64,000 nucleotides of DNA, from positions 1-64,000 of the forward strand of contig JAQGOL010000029.1 in assembly GCA_028293625.1 (NCBI GenBank), read 5' to 3'. This stretch comes from Chthoniobacteraceae bacterium (lineage in GTDB: Bacteria; Verrucomicrobiota; Verrucomicrobiia; Chthoniobacterales; Chthoniobacteraceae). The notes under the pieces are model-generated. The model was not told the DNA's origin, ran no database searches, and saw only the letters and a program-made list of their open reading frames with translations. Of this stretch, positions 57,535 through 64,000 are shown in pieces (the stretch's first letter is position 1; each line of letters opens with the position of its first letter). The position numbers were made by a program, and so were the translations under genes.

Positions 57535-58205
57535 TCAGGTGCTTTCATCATGTAACCAACACCGCGGGAAGTATGTAGCAATCGGACTTCGTAACCCGCA
57601 TCAACCTTTTCCCGGAGCCGCTTGATGTAAACATCAACAACGTTGGTGCCCGTATCAAAGTGATAGTTCCAAACATGTTCGCACAGACTCGTCCTCGAAT
57701 GCACGATTCCCGGCGCGCGCATAAAGAACTCCAGCAACGCGAACTCGCGCAGAGCAAGATTGATTGGTTGTCCCGCGCGGATGACCTCTCTTGTAAGCAC
57801 GTTCATCGTCAGATCAGCAACCTTCAGCAGCGTGCTTCGTTCGGGCGAGGTGCGTCGCGTCAACGCCGCGATACGCGCGAGCAATTCGCGCATCGAAAAT
57901 GGTTTGGCCATGTAGTCGTCCGCGCCCAGTTCCAATCCTTCGATCCGTTCGGAGACTTCACCGCGGGCCGTCAGAATCAAAACGGCGGTAAAGATCCGGT
58001 TGGCTCGCAGAAGTTTAAGAACGCTCAGCCCGTCACGGCCCGGCATCATGACATCCAGGATGATGGCATCATATGGTTCCGACGAAGCGAGATGCAACGC
58101 GCTCTCGCCATCGTATACCTCGTCCACCACATAGCCGGCTTCGCAAAGCGCTTTTCGGATAAAATTGGAAACTTTCTTTTCGTCTTCGGCAAGCAGGACA
58201 CGCAT
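57531..58205 (-). CDS. CusR/CopR-like response regulator (OmpR family)
   Basis: 224 residues from the ATG at 58205 (MRVLLAEDEKKVSNF). The receiver has the acidic pair in the LAEDE segment, phospho-acceptor Asp51 in IILDVMMP, Thr78 in LTAR and Lys100 in AKPF. The C-terminal winged helix (about 130-222) ends with the usual VDVYIKRLREKV and TSRGVGYM strand. The sequence fits the CusR/CopR group. A 16-base operator-like palindrome of the CusR type lies in its divergent promoter region at 58517-58532, with related sites ahead of two nearby genes. Confidence 0.92.
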   Translation of the reverse strand: MRVLLAEDEKKVSNFIRKALCEAGYVVDEVYDGESALHLASSEPYDAIILDVMMPGRDGLSVLKLLRANRIFTAVLILTARGEVSERIEGLELGADDYMAKPFSMRELLARIAALTRRTSPERSTLLKVADLTMNVLTREVIRAGQPINLALREFALLEFFMRAPGIVHSRTSLCEHVWNYHFDTGTNVVDVYIKRLREKVDAGYEVRLLHTSRGVGYMMKAPE

Positions 58206-58693
58206 GGCAGGGGTGGGATCGGGCGAATATGACAGGTCTTTCGGGCATCGCCAGTTCGCAGAAAGTTGCGGGCTCAAACTAATGAAATCGGCCTGCTTGG
58301 TGTAGAACAAAAAATTGGAAGTAAACGATGAATGGACGGTGTCTGAAGTTGTAGCGTAGGTTTGCGTCGAGCTGCATTACTGATTTGCAAGATGAGCAGC
58401 CGCCATCGGAGGCACGGTCGTGCATAGCGTCAGCGATATTTGGCACTGATAAACGGGGAAGGATGCCGAGTGCTCAAGCTTTAGCACTTGAGATATGACA
58501 GAATCAGTTCATCCCAATGACAGATCTGTCAGAGTTCGTCGCCACGAAGTGCCTTCCATTTTGCTCACTTGAAAGTTGCTGATTGGCGGCGACGATTTAT
58601 TTTGACGCCACTGACCGCGGCAGCGATGAACGGGCGCAATTTTCAGCGACTCGCAATCTGTCACTGTTTTCAGATCTGCCATCCACCCCTTCA
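58206..58693. other. Divergent intergenic region, response regulator / methyltransferase
   Basis: 488 bases without a convincing gene. It contains the perfect CusR-type palindrome at 58517-58532, an extra half-site TGACAGA at 58496-58502 in the same phase, and a CTCAAG...CTTGAG inverted repeat at 58473-58492. No clear -35/-10 pair could be fixed by eye. Confidence 0.6.
58517..58532. promoter_or_regulatory. Putative CusR/CopR box 1
   Basis: ATGACAGATCTGTCAG contains a perfect 14-base palindrome, TGACAGATCTGTCA. The layout matches the CusR/CopR consensus ATGACA-N4-TGTCAT. It lies 161 bases upstream of the methyltransferase start and 311 from the response regulator start. Confidence 0.7.
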
Positions 58694-59338
58694 ATGCTAA
58701 AACTTGACTCCGCTCCAAGGGCGGAAACGCAATCGATCAGTCCGAAGCTGGAACGCCTCGGACGCAGTTTTTTCCCGCGGAGGCTTCTTATTGGGCTGTT
58801 CGCGGTGGTGCCGGCGGCCTTTATTGTGCAGCCGGGGAATTACTTTGGTGAGTACCAGGCTGTCGGCATCGCAACCTCATTACTGCTTGTCATCGGAGGG
58901 CTCGGATTGCGCGCGTGGGCAGCATCGAGGGCAGGGGACCACACGCGCACGATTCATATTGAGGCTCCGGCGCTCGTCACTGGCGGACCTTATTCTATGG
59001 TGCGGAATCCGATCTACTTGGGAACTATCATTCTGGGACTTGGAATGGTCGGATTGATTGGTGACCCTCGGATGCTTTTTCTGTGCGCGATCACATTTGC
59101 GGCGCTCTACTTCGGGATCATCCCTGCGGAAGAGCAATTTTTACGGCAGAAGTTCGGGGCTGAGTATATTCGCTATTGCTTTGCCGTGCCTAGACTTCTT
59201 CCCCGGTTGCAACCGTGGTCCGAGGCACGCGTTGGAAGAGTAAATTGGGAGCCTGCGCGTGGTGAATTGTATTTGGCTTTGCTCTTGGTGGCAATCTATG
59301 GATTTCTGCGGTTGGCGGCATGGTTGCGTGGTTTTTAG
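58694..59338 (+). CDS. ICMT/PEMT-like membrane methyltransferase (CzcN-like)
   Basis: 214 residues from the ATG at 58694; the frame is open 37 codons upstream but without a matching start context. Four or five membrane helices are visible. The SAM-binding signature of the isoprenylcysteine/phospholipid methyltransferase group is GGPYSMVRNPIYLGTI at about 98-113, with E-x-x-FLRQKFGAEYIRY and VPRLLPR near the end. Proteins of this fold (CzcN, NccN) occur in heavy-metal efflux determinants of Cupriavidus, which fits the setting next to a two-component pair and an RND pump. The acceptor substrate is unknown. Confidence 0.85.
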   Translation: MLKLDSAPRAETQSISPKLERLGRSFFPRRLLIGLFAVVPAAFIVQPGNYFGEYQAVGIATSLLLVIGGLGLRAWAASRAGDHTRTIHIEAPALVTGGPYSMVRNPIYLGTIILGLGMVGLIGDPRMLFLCAITFAALYFGIIPAEEQFLRQKFGAEYIRYCFAVPRLLPRLQPWSEARVGRVNWEPARGELYLALLLVAIYGFLRLAAWLRGF

Positions 59339-59436
59339 CAGGTTGGAACCATTCCCTGGGGGGTGGGGGGGCGGATGAAGTTCTGCGCATGCAGAGAGTT
59401 CAACTCTTGCGTTGCATGGAATCCAATTGGTTGATT

Positions 59437-59452
59437 CTGACAGAAATTTCAT
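59437..59452. promoter_or_regulatory. Putative CusR/CopR box 2
   Basis: CTGACAGAAATTTCAT keeps the TGACA-N4-TGTCAT layout with one changed base in the second half-site (TTTCAT). It lies 110 bases upstream of the PepSY-like gene. The neighbouring sequence 59355-59372 is a G-run (tgggggg, tggggggg) that could form a quadruplex. Confidence 0.55.
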
Positions 59453-59562
59453 GCTGCCAGAGTGGCTATTGTTCCCCCTAACTGCTTGTTTTTAAGGTTA
59501 CGCCACATCCCGGCTTCGGCCTTTTGTTGCCAGGCTGTATGCGCTCTCCAATTTAAATCCTC

Positions 59563-60030
59563 ATGAAAACCTTATTTTTTGCTGTAGCTGCATTAGCCGT
59601 TTCCAGCCTGTTTTTGCATGCTGATGACGCTGCTGTGGCCGCTAAAATGGCCAGGATCCCGGCTCCGGCCGCCGAAGCGCTGAAAAAAGCAGCGGGAAGC
59701 GCGAAGATAGAAACCTTGGCCATCGAAAAGGACGGTAAAGTTACAATCTACGAAGTGGAACTTGTGGAGGCTGGCCAGCCTAACCGCGAGGTTTCTGTCA
59801 AGGCAGATGGCTCCATTAATGCCGAGGAGGAAACCGTGCCGATGGAAAAAGTTCCGGAGGCTGTCCGCAAGGCGATTGAAGCCGGCGCAAAGGAGAGCAA
59901 GATTGAACGGGTTCAGAAGATTAAACGTGCGGGGGGTGTGGTGACGTTTGAGGCTCTTTACGTTAAGAAAGGAAAGAAGACAGAGGTGGAGTATCTTGAG
60001 GACGGCAAGCTAAAGCCCGAAGAGAAGTAA
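59563..60030 (+). CDS. PepSY-like periplasmic protein
   Basis: 155 residues with a signal peptide (MKTLFFAVAALAVSSLFLHA). The mature part has two related halves of PepSY character: an AAEALKKAAGSAKIETLAIEKDG unit near 36-58 and VPEAVRKAIEAGAKESKIERV near 101-121, each followed by beta strands with an EVELVE or EALYVK sequence. Such small proteins often accompany two-component systems and metal efflux operons and may bind metal or modulate a protease or kinase. It is preceded by CusR-type box 2. Confidence 0.75.
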   Translation: MKTLFFAVAALAVSSLFLHADDAAVAAKMARIPAPAAEALKKAAGSAKIETLAIEKDGKVTIYEVELVEAGQPNREVSVKADGSINAEEETVPMEKVPEAVRKAIEAGAKESKIERVQKIKRAGGVVTFEALYVKKGKKTEVEYLEDGKLKPEEK

Positions 60031-60115
60031 TGACTGGTTGTCTGAATCGGGAGTCAGTGCATCTTTGAGAGCATTCTGACGGCTGGCAGGTAGATGGATG
60101 CATCGCACGATGCGA

Positions 60116-60131
60116 ATGACGCGAATGTCAT
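60116..60131. promoter_or_regulatory. Putative CusR/CopR box 3
   Basis: ATGACGCGAATGTCAT matches ATGACA-N4-TGTCAT with one changed base (G for A at the sixth position). It lies 49 bases upstream of the outer-membrane beta-barrel gene, the best placed of the three for direct promoter control. Confidence 0.65.
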
Positions 60132-60180
60132 CCTAAATCGGCCGCTTTGTTAGCAGGTACACGATTTACTCTGTGCCAAG

Positions 60181-60936
60181 ATGTATCGCACCCCTTCCAA
60201 ACTCCCGGGCTTTCTGGTCGCTCTTTTTCTGACTTCAACCTTCCTGATGCCAGTCCGAGCGGATCTGGTTCTTGAAACCGAGACTGCCGAGCTTGGCCAT
60301 AAAGGCGAGGGGCTTTTCAGCATGGCACTGCAATTTGAGAAGGAGAAAGACGGCAGCCGGACGATTTTCACCCTCAACCAGTTTGAGTATGCAGTTACCG
60401 ACCGTGGCGAAATTCTAATCGAACCCTTTTTTAAGGAGTGGGATCGGCCAAAAGGTGAAGCGCGGTTTAGCGGGATGGGAGATCTGGAGATCACACCTTC
60501 TTACATGGTGGTCCTGGAGAAGCCGTACGTGCCAGCTATCGTACTGGCGTTTAAGTTGAAGGTGCCGACTGCTAAAAACCGCAACATCGGAACAGGCAGA
60601 TTTGACTATCAGCCCTATGTCATCTTCGGGAAGAGCTATGGGCACTGGGTGTTCAACGCGAACTTTGGCTATGATATCATCACTTCTCCGGCTGGGGAGG
60701 GATTGAAGAACCAATTTATCTACGATTTTTCTGTGGAATACAAAATCACTGAAAGCTGGAGTGTCTTTGCGGAAGTATTTGCCAACAGCAAACCGACCGT
60801 AGAAGAAAAGGGGACATTCGCCGGCGCTATCGCCACGGAATATCAGTTCGGGAAGCATTTTAATGCTTTTGCGAGCGTTGGTTATGACAGCGATCACCTC
60901 CTTAATTTCCGGCCCGGAATTAATATTCCTTTTTAG
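60181..60936 (+). CDS. Outer-membrane beta-barrel protein (MetA-pathway-like)
   Basis: 251 residues. A signal peptide (about 1-27, ending PVRA-DL) precedes alternating amphipathic strands; a terminal aromatic residue (NIPF) suits Bam-dependent insertion. The layout resembles the Phenol_MetA_deg or transporter-like outer-membrane family seen beside metal-efflux genes. Characteristic pieces are GDLEITPSYMVV near 100 and FNANFGYDI near 160. It is preceded by CusR-type box 3 and followed 81 bases later by the TolC gene, so the efflux genes may share its transcript. Confidence 0.75.
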   Translation: MYRTPSKLPGFLVALFLTSTFLMPVRADLVLETETAELGHKGEGLFSMALQFEKEKDGSRTIFTLNQFEYAVTDRGEILIEPFFKEWDRPKGEARFSGMGDLEITPSYMVVLEKPYVPAIVLAFKLKVPTAKNRNIGTGRFDYQPYVIFGKSYGHWVFNANFGYDIITSPAGEGLKNQFIYDFSVEYKITESWSVFAEVFANSKPTVEEKGTFAGAIATEYQFGKHFNAFASVGYDSDHLLNFRPGINIPF

Positions 60937-61017
60937 CCAAATCTGTCCATCCCGCTTGGGTGCGTTTCATATTTGACTCACCTCGGCGCGCCATCCTCTT
61001 GCATACTCTCCCACTTG

Positions 61018-62301
61018 ATGAACCGCCGACATTTTACGACTCTGTTATTGGCTCTCGGATGTGCCGGATGCGTGCCATTTATGCCGCATCCTGTGGATCC
61101 TTTGGCGAGTGCCGCGCGGCTGAGTTCAAGCCGGCTTGCAGAGAGAGTCTGGACTTTGGAGGCGCTTGAGAAAGAGGCAACACGCACTCATCCTACCGTC
61201 CAACTGGCCGAGGCGCGGTATGAGACGGCACGGGCGGCAATCCGCACCGCGCGTGAGATGCCCAACCCGACCATTGCCCTGACTCCACAAATTGTGACCC
61301 CGTATACAAGCTTGATGGCGGGCACGTATGGGGTGGACTTTGATTGGACCATTGAAACGGCGGGCAAACGTAATCGGCGTTCCGAAATCGCGCATGCGAA
61401 CGCCCGGGCGTCGGCGGCGAACGTCGTGGAAGCCGTATGGAGCGTTCGCGCCGCGGTGCGAAAAGCTTTTCTCGAACTTTACGCCGCTGAACAGCGTTCC
61501 AGGCTGCTCTCTGATGCGGTGACCAGGCAGGACGACTTGCTGAAGGTTTTGGAGCAACGAATTCTCGCGGGAGAAGAAGCGCGTGGTGTCATGGCGCAAC
61601 CGCGCCTTTTGCAGGCGCAGTTGAGGTTACAGGCGTCGGATGTATCAAGAAGCCTGGCGCTGGCCCGGGTGTCGCTTGCCGAGGCGCTTGGGATGGGCGT
61701 GAACGGTCTGGCGGGTGCGCGGTTTTCGTATTTTGCTTTTGAAAAACAACCATCCATTCCCTCCTCGGCACGGCGCGAAGCATTGACGCATCGGGCCGAT
61801 GTGCTGGCGGCATTGGCAGAGTATGCTTCGGCCGAAGGGGCGTTGCGGCTTGAAATAGCCAGGCAATATCCCGATCTGCACCTCAATCCCGGCTATCAGC
61901 TTGATCAGGGGGTTAACAAATGGACGCTCGGACTGGGATTCACACTTCCTATCCTCAATCAAAACCGTGGCGCGATTGGGGAAGCCGAAGCAAAGCGCAA
62001 GGAGGCGGAGGTGAAGTTTTATGGCGTCCAGGCGAAGGTGCTTGCTGACTGCGATCGCGCGGTGGCCTCGCTCAAAGCCGCGCGGGCCAAGGTGGCTGTC
62101 ACTGAGACCCTGCTCGCCGAGCAGGCTCGCCAGATTTCTTCGGAAGAGCGCATGGTGGCCGCGGGCGAAGGCGACAAGCTCGCCCTGTTAAGCGCCCAAG
62201 TGGAACGCGCGACAACTTTAACTTCACGCCTCGATGCCCTTGTTGAACTTCAGTCCGCTTTGGGCGCGCTGGAAGAAGCAACGCAAACACCCCTTAAATG
62301 A
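61018..62301 (+). CDS. TolC-family outer membrane efflux protein
   Basis: 427 residues from the ATG at 61018, whose N-terminus is a lipoprotein signal with lipobox LGCAGC. Two outer-membrane-efflux repeats (about 50-240 and 250-425) carry long coiled helices and beta segments, with the conserved NPTIALTP and LGLGFTLPILNQNRGAIGEAEAKR motifs. This is the outer-membrane channel of a CusCBA/CzcCBA-type tripartite pump. Its stop overlaps the start of the adaptor gene by four bases (ATGA). Confidence 0.93.
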   Translation: MNRRHFTTLLLALGCAGCVPFMPHPVDPLASAARLSSSRLAERVWTLEALEKEATRTHPTVQLAEARYETARAAIRTAREMPNPTIALTPQIVTPYTSLMAGTYGVDFDWTIETAGKRNRRSEIAHANARASAANVVEAVWSVRAAVRKAFLELYAAEQRSRLLSDAVTRQDDLLKVLEQRILAGEEARGVMAQPRLLQAQLRLQASDVSRSLALARVSLAEALGMGVNGLAGARFSYFAFEKQPSIPSSARREALTHRADVLAALAEYASAEGALRLEIARQYPDLHLNPGYQLDQGVNKWTLGLGFTLPILNQNRGAIGEAEAKRKEAEVKFYGVQAKVLADCDRAVASLKAARAKVAVTETLLAEQARQISSEERMVAAGEGDKLALLSAQVERATTLTSRLDALVELQSALGALEEATQTPLK

Positions 62302-63326
62302 AGAAAATCGCTCATTTTTTACTCACGTTTTGTGTCCTGGCCGCACTTGGCTGGACGCTTTGGGTGGGCGTGAGAAAACAAAAGGAAAAACCCGGAATCG
62401 AAGAAGTCGCGCCCGAAGAGGCGGGCAAGGAGGAGGAAAAACCGGAGGATTTTGTTGTTAAGCTTGAAAAGGAAAAATGGGTGGCGCTCGATATCGATAA
62501 GGCCGAGCCCGAGAAGGCCATGCTCAGACCGCAACGCATCGCATTTGGGCGCGTGCTCGATCCCTCGCCGATTGTCACCCTTGACGGCGAACTGGCTGCC
62601 GCCGACGCCGCGCTTGCCGCCTCCAAATCTGAATTTGAGCGCACGCAGGGACTCTTTAAAACCGGGGAAAATGTTGCCCGCAAGGTCCTGGAAACCGCGC
62701 AGGCGCAGTTCCGCGCGGATGAAATCAAGGTAAGCGGTCTGCGGCGTAGCGCCCTGATGACATGGGGTCCCGATTTTGCGGCCTTCGACGCCGCGGCTCG
62801 ACATGAGTATGTGGAACGATTTGTGCGGGGTGAACGGGCTTTGGTTCGCGTCGATATTCTTCCGGGCGATGTGCTCGCCGAACAGCCAAAAAGCGCGCGA
62901 CTGGTAGTGCTGGGACGCGAGGATCAACCCATTGAGACCAAGGCAATTACCACGGCCTCCGACGTCGATATCAAAACACAGGCGCAAGGCTTTATTCTTG
63001 AGGTCGACAAACCGCCCTTTCCTTTACGACCCGGCATGGCGCTTACCGCCTGGCTTGAACTCGCCGAGGAGCCGCATCCGGGCTTTGCCATTCCGCGTTC
63101 GGCCATTCTCCGCCACGATGGCCGCGCCTGGGTATATGTGCAGGAAGAGGAGGAGAAATTTGTGCGCAAGCCGGTCACGCTTGGCTCTCCGTTGGACGGA
63201 GAAAAAGGATGGTTTGTCGCCGAAAAAGGAGGCGGGATCAAACCAGACGACTTGATTGTCGTTACAGGATCGCAATCGCTTTTATCGGAAGAATTGAAAG
63301 CGCAGGGCGGAGGGGAACCGGACTGA
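62298..63326 (+). CDS. RND-pump periplasmic adaptor (membrane fusion protein)
   Basis: 342 residues. A single N-terminal membrane helix (about 5-22) and an acidic linker are followed by a short helical hairpin (about 95-140, ELAAADAALAASKSEFERT and GENVARKVLETAQAQF), then beta-barrel and membrane-proximal domains. The protein is shorter than CusB-type adaptors and has no visible Met or His metal ligands of CusB type. It shares overlaps with both neighbours (TolC and RND), typical of a tripartite pump operon. Confidence 0.85.
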   Translation: MKKIAHFLLTFCVLAALGWTLWVGVRKQKEKPGIEEVAPEEAGKEEEKPEDFVVKLEKEKWVALDIDKAEPEKAMLRPQRIAFGRVLDPSPIVTLDGELAAADAALAASKSEFERTQGLFKTGENVARKVLETAQAQFRADEIKVSGLRRSALMTWGPDFAAFDAAARHEYVERFVRGERALVRVDILPGDVLAEQPKSARLVVLGREDQPIETKAITTASDVDIKTQAQGFILEVDKPPFPLRPGMALTAWLELAEEPHPGFAIPRSAILRHDGRAWVYVQEEEEKFVRKPVTLGSPLDGEKGWFVAEKGGGIKPDDLIVVTGSQSLLSEELKAQGGGEPD

Positions 63327-64000
63327 TGCTCTCCTCGATTGTCAGAGTATCCTTGAGGCACCGCGGGATAGTGATGGTGCTGGCCGTTGCGTTGCTGGTT
63401 TGGGGCAGTTACGTCGCTTCGCGTGCGCCGCTCGATGTATTTCCGGAATTTGTCCAGCCGCAGGTAACCATCCAGACCGAGGCCCCTGGTCTCTCTGCGG
63501 AGCAAGTCGAAGTGCTCGTCACGCGACCCGTGGAAAGCTCAATCAACGGCGCGGCGGCCCTTGATTCAGTCCGCTCGGAGAGCATTCAGGGACTTAGCGT
63601 CGTGACAGCGGTTTTTAAAGAAAACACCAATATTTATACGGCCCGCCAGGCGATGGCTGAAAAGCTCGGCACCCTGACGCGCCAGCTCCCCGACGGAGTA
63701 CGCGCACCGACTCTTTCCCCATTAACCTCGTCCACGATGGATCTCCTCAAGATCGGCCTGGTCTCAAAAACGATGTCTGGCCGCGACTTGCGCACGTTTG
63801 TTGATTGGACGCTCAAGCCGCGTTTGCTGGCGGTGTCGGGAGTGGCGCATGCCAATGTATTTGGAGGTGAAATTGAACAACTCCAGGTGCAGGTGAGTCC
63901 TGAAAAACTCGCCGCGTTCGACCTGACGCTGACCGATATTCTTGAGTCGGCCAAGGCGGCAACCGGTGTGCGCGGAGCCGGGTTTATTGACACGCCCGCC
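63326..64000 (+). CDS. HME-RND heavy-metal efflux pump (CusA/CzcA family), partial
   Basis: 225 residues visible, cut by the right edge. The start overlaps the adaptor stop (TGATG). The first membrane helix (about 13-30) is followed by the porter-domain opening DVFPEFVQPQVTIQTEAPGL and a VTRPVESSINGAA and SIQGLSVVTAVF block, which are signatures of CusA/CzcA proteins. The proton-relay helix and metal-binding residues lie beyond the window, so the metal cannot be assigned. Confidence 0.93.
   Translation, partial: MLSSIVRVSLRHRGIVMVLAVALLVWGSYVASRAPLDVFPEFVQPQVTIQTEAPGLSAEQVEVLVTRPVESSINGAAALDSVRSESIQGLSVVTAVFKENTNIYTARQAMAEKLGTLTRQLPDGVRAPTLSPLTSSTMDLLKIGLVSKTMSGRDLRTFVDWTLKPRLLAVSGVAHANVFGGEIEQLQVQVSPEKLAAFDLTLTDILESAKAATGVRGAGFIDTPA

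Overview
The window reads as chromosomal DNA of a Verrucomicrobiota bacterium, most like the soil or freshwater Chthoniobacter (Spartobacteria) type. This placement is inferred from gene content only: paired DUF1501 and cytochrome-type PSD1 proteins, a VPDSG-CTERM and a PEP-CTERM sorting tail, a MoxR/DUF58/BatA/DUF4175 operon, SdrD-like adhesin repeats, and many secreted proteins of unknown role. No rRNA, intact tRNA, insertion sequence, phage gene or CRISPR array was seen.

Layout. 1-10.7 kb (minus): one operon running TPR/metallopeptidase, DUF4159, MoxR ATPase, DUF58, BatA/VWA and a DUF4175-like coiled-coil protein that leaves the window inside a (GGQQP)n tail. 11.0-14.5 kb: a DUF1501 protein and its cytochrome-c-like partner. 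14.7-16.1 kb: a secreted beta-helix protein. 16.1-20.9 kb: a transglutaminase followed by five tandem paralogues of about 250 residues that look like detached secretin C-terminal domains, one of them frameshifted. 21-27 kb: mixed exported and cell-envelope genes (SHOCT, PEP-CTERM, SGNH hydrolase, ferritin-like, lipoprotein, nuclease/phosphatase, Cys-rich unknown). 27-31.6 kb: a second DUF1501/PSD1 pair. 32.1-35.8 kb: transglutaminase, transglutaminase, DUF2126 operon, whose usual partner (circularly permuted ATP-grasp fused to alpha-E) lies apart at 45.4-48.0 kb. 36-38.6 kb: M1 aminopeptidase. 38.8-43.6 kb: giant SdrD-repeat surface protein, then a hairpin-rich intergenic region and a VPDSG-CTERM gene.

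48.1-55 kb: KDG kinase, a stand-alone rpsN, a CNNM/CBS transporter, an Rrf2 regulator, a PEGA-like lipoprotein and two tandem NHL-propeller proteins. 55.2-64 kb: a YncE-like propeller and then a heavy-metal resistance region with a CusS/CusR-like two-component pair, a CzcN-like membrane methyltransferase, a PepSY-like periplasmic protein, an outer-membrane beta-barrel and a TolC/adaptor/HME-RND pump cut by the right edge.

The observations most worth following are: (1) three spaced CusR/CopR-type boxes (ATGACA-N4-TGTCAT) in front of the methyltransferase, PepSY and beta-barrel genes, which tie the region into one metal regulon; (2) the five-member secretin-like tandem family behind a transglutaminase; (3) a dense set of near-perfect hairpins between the SdrD protein and the VPDSG-CTERM gene; (4) a shared three-block upstream element in front of those same two genes.
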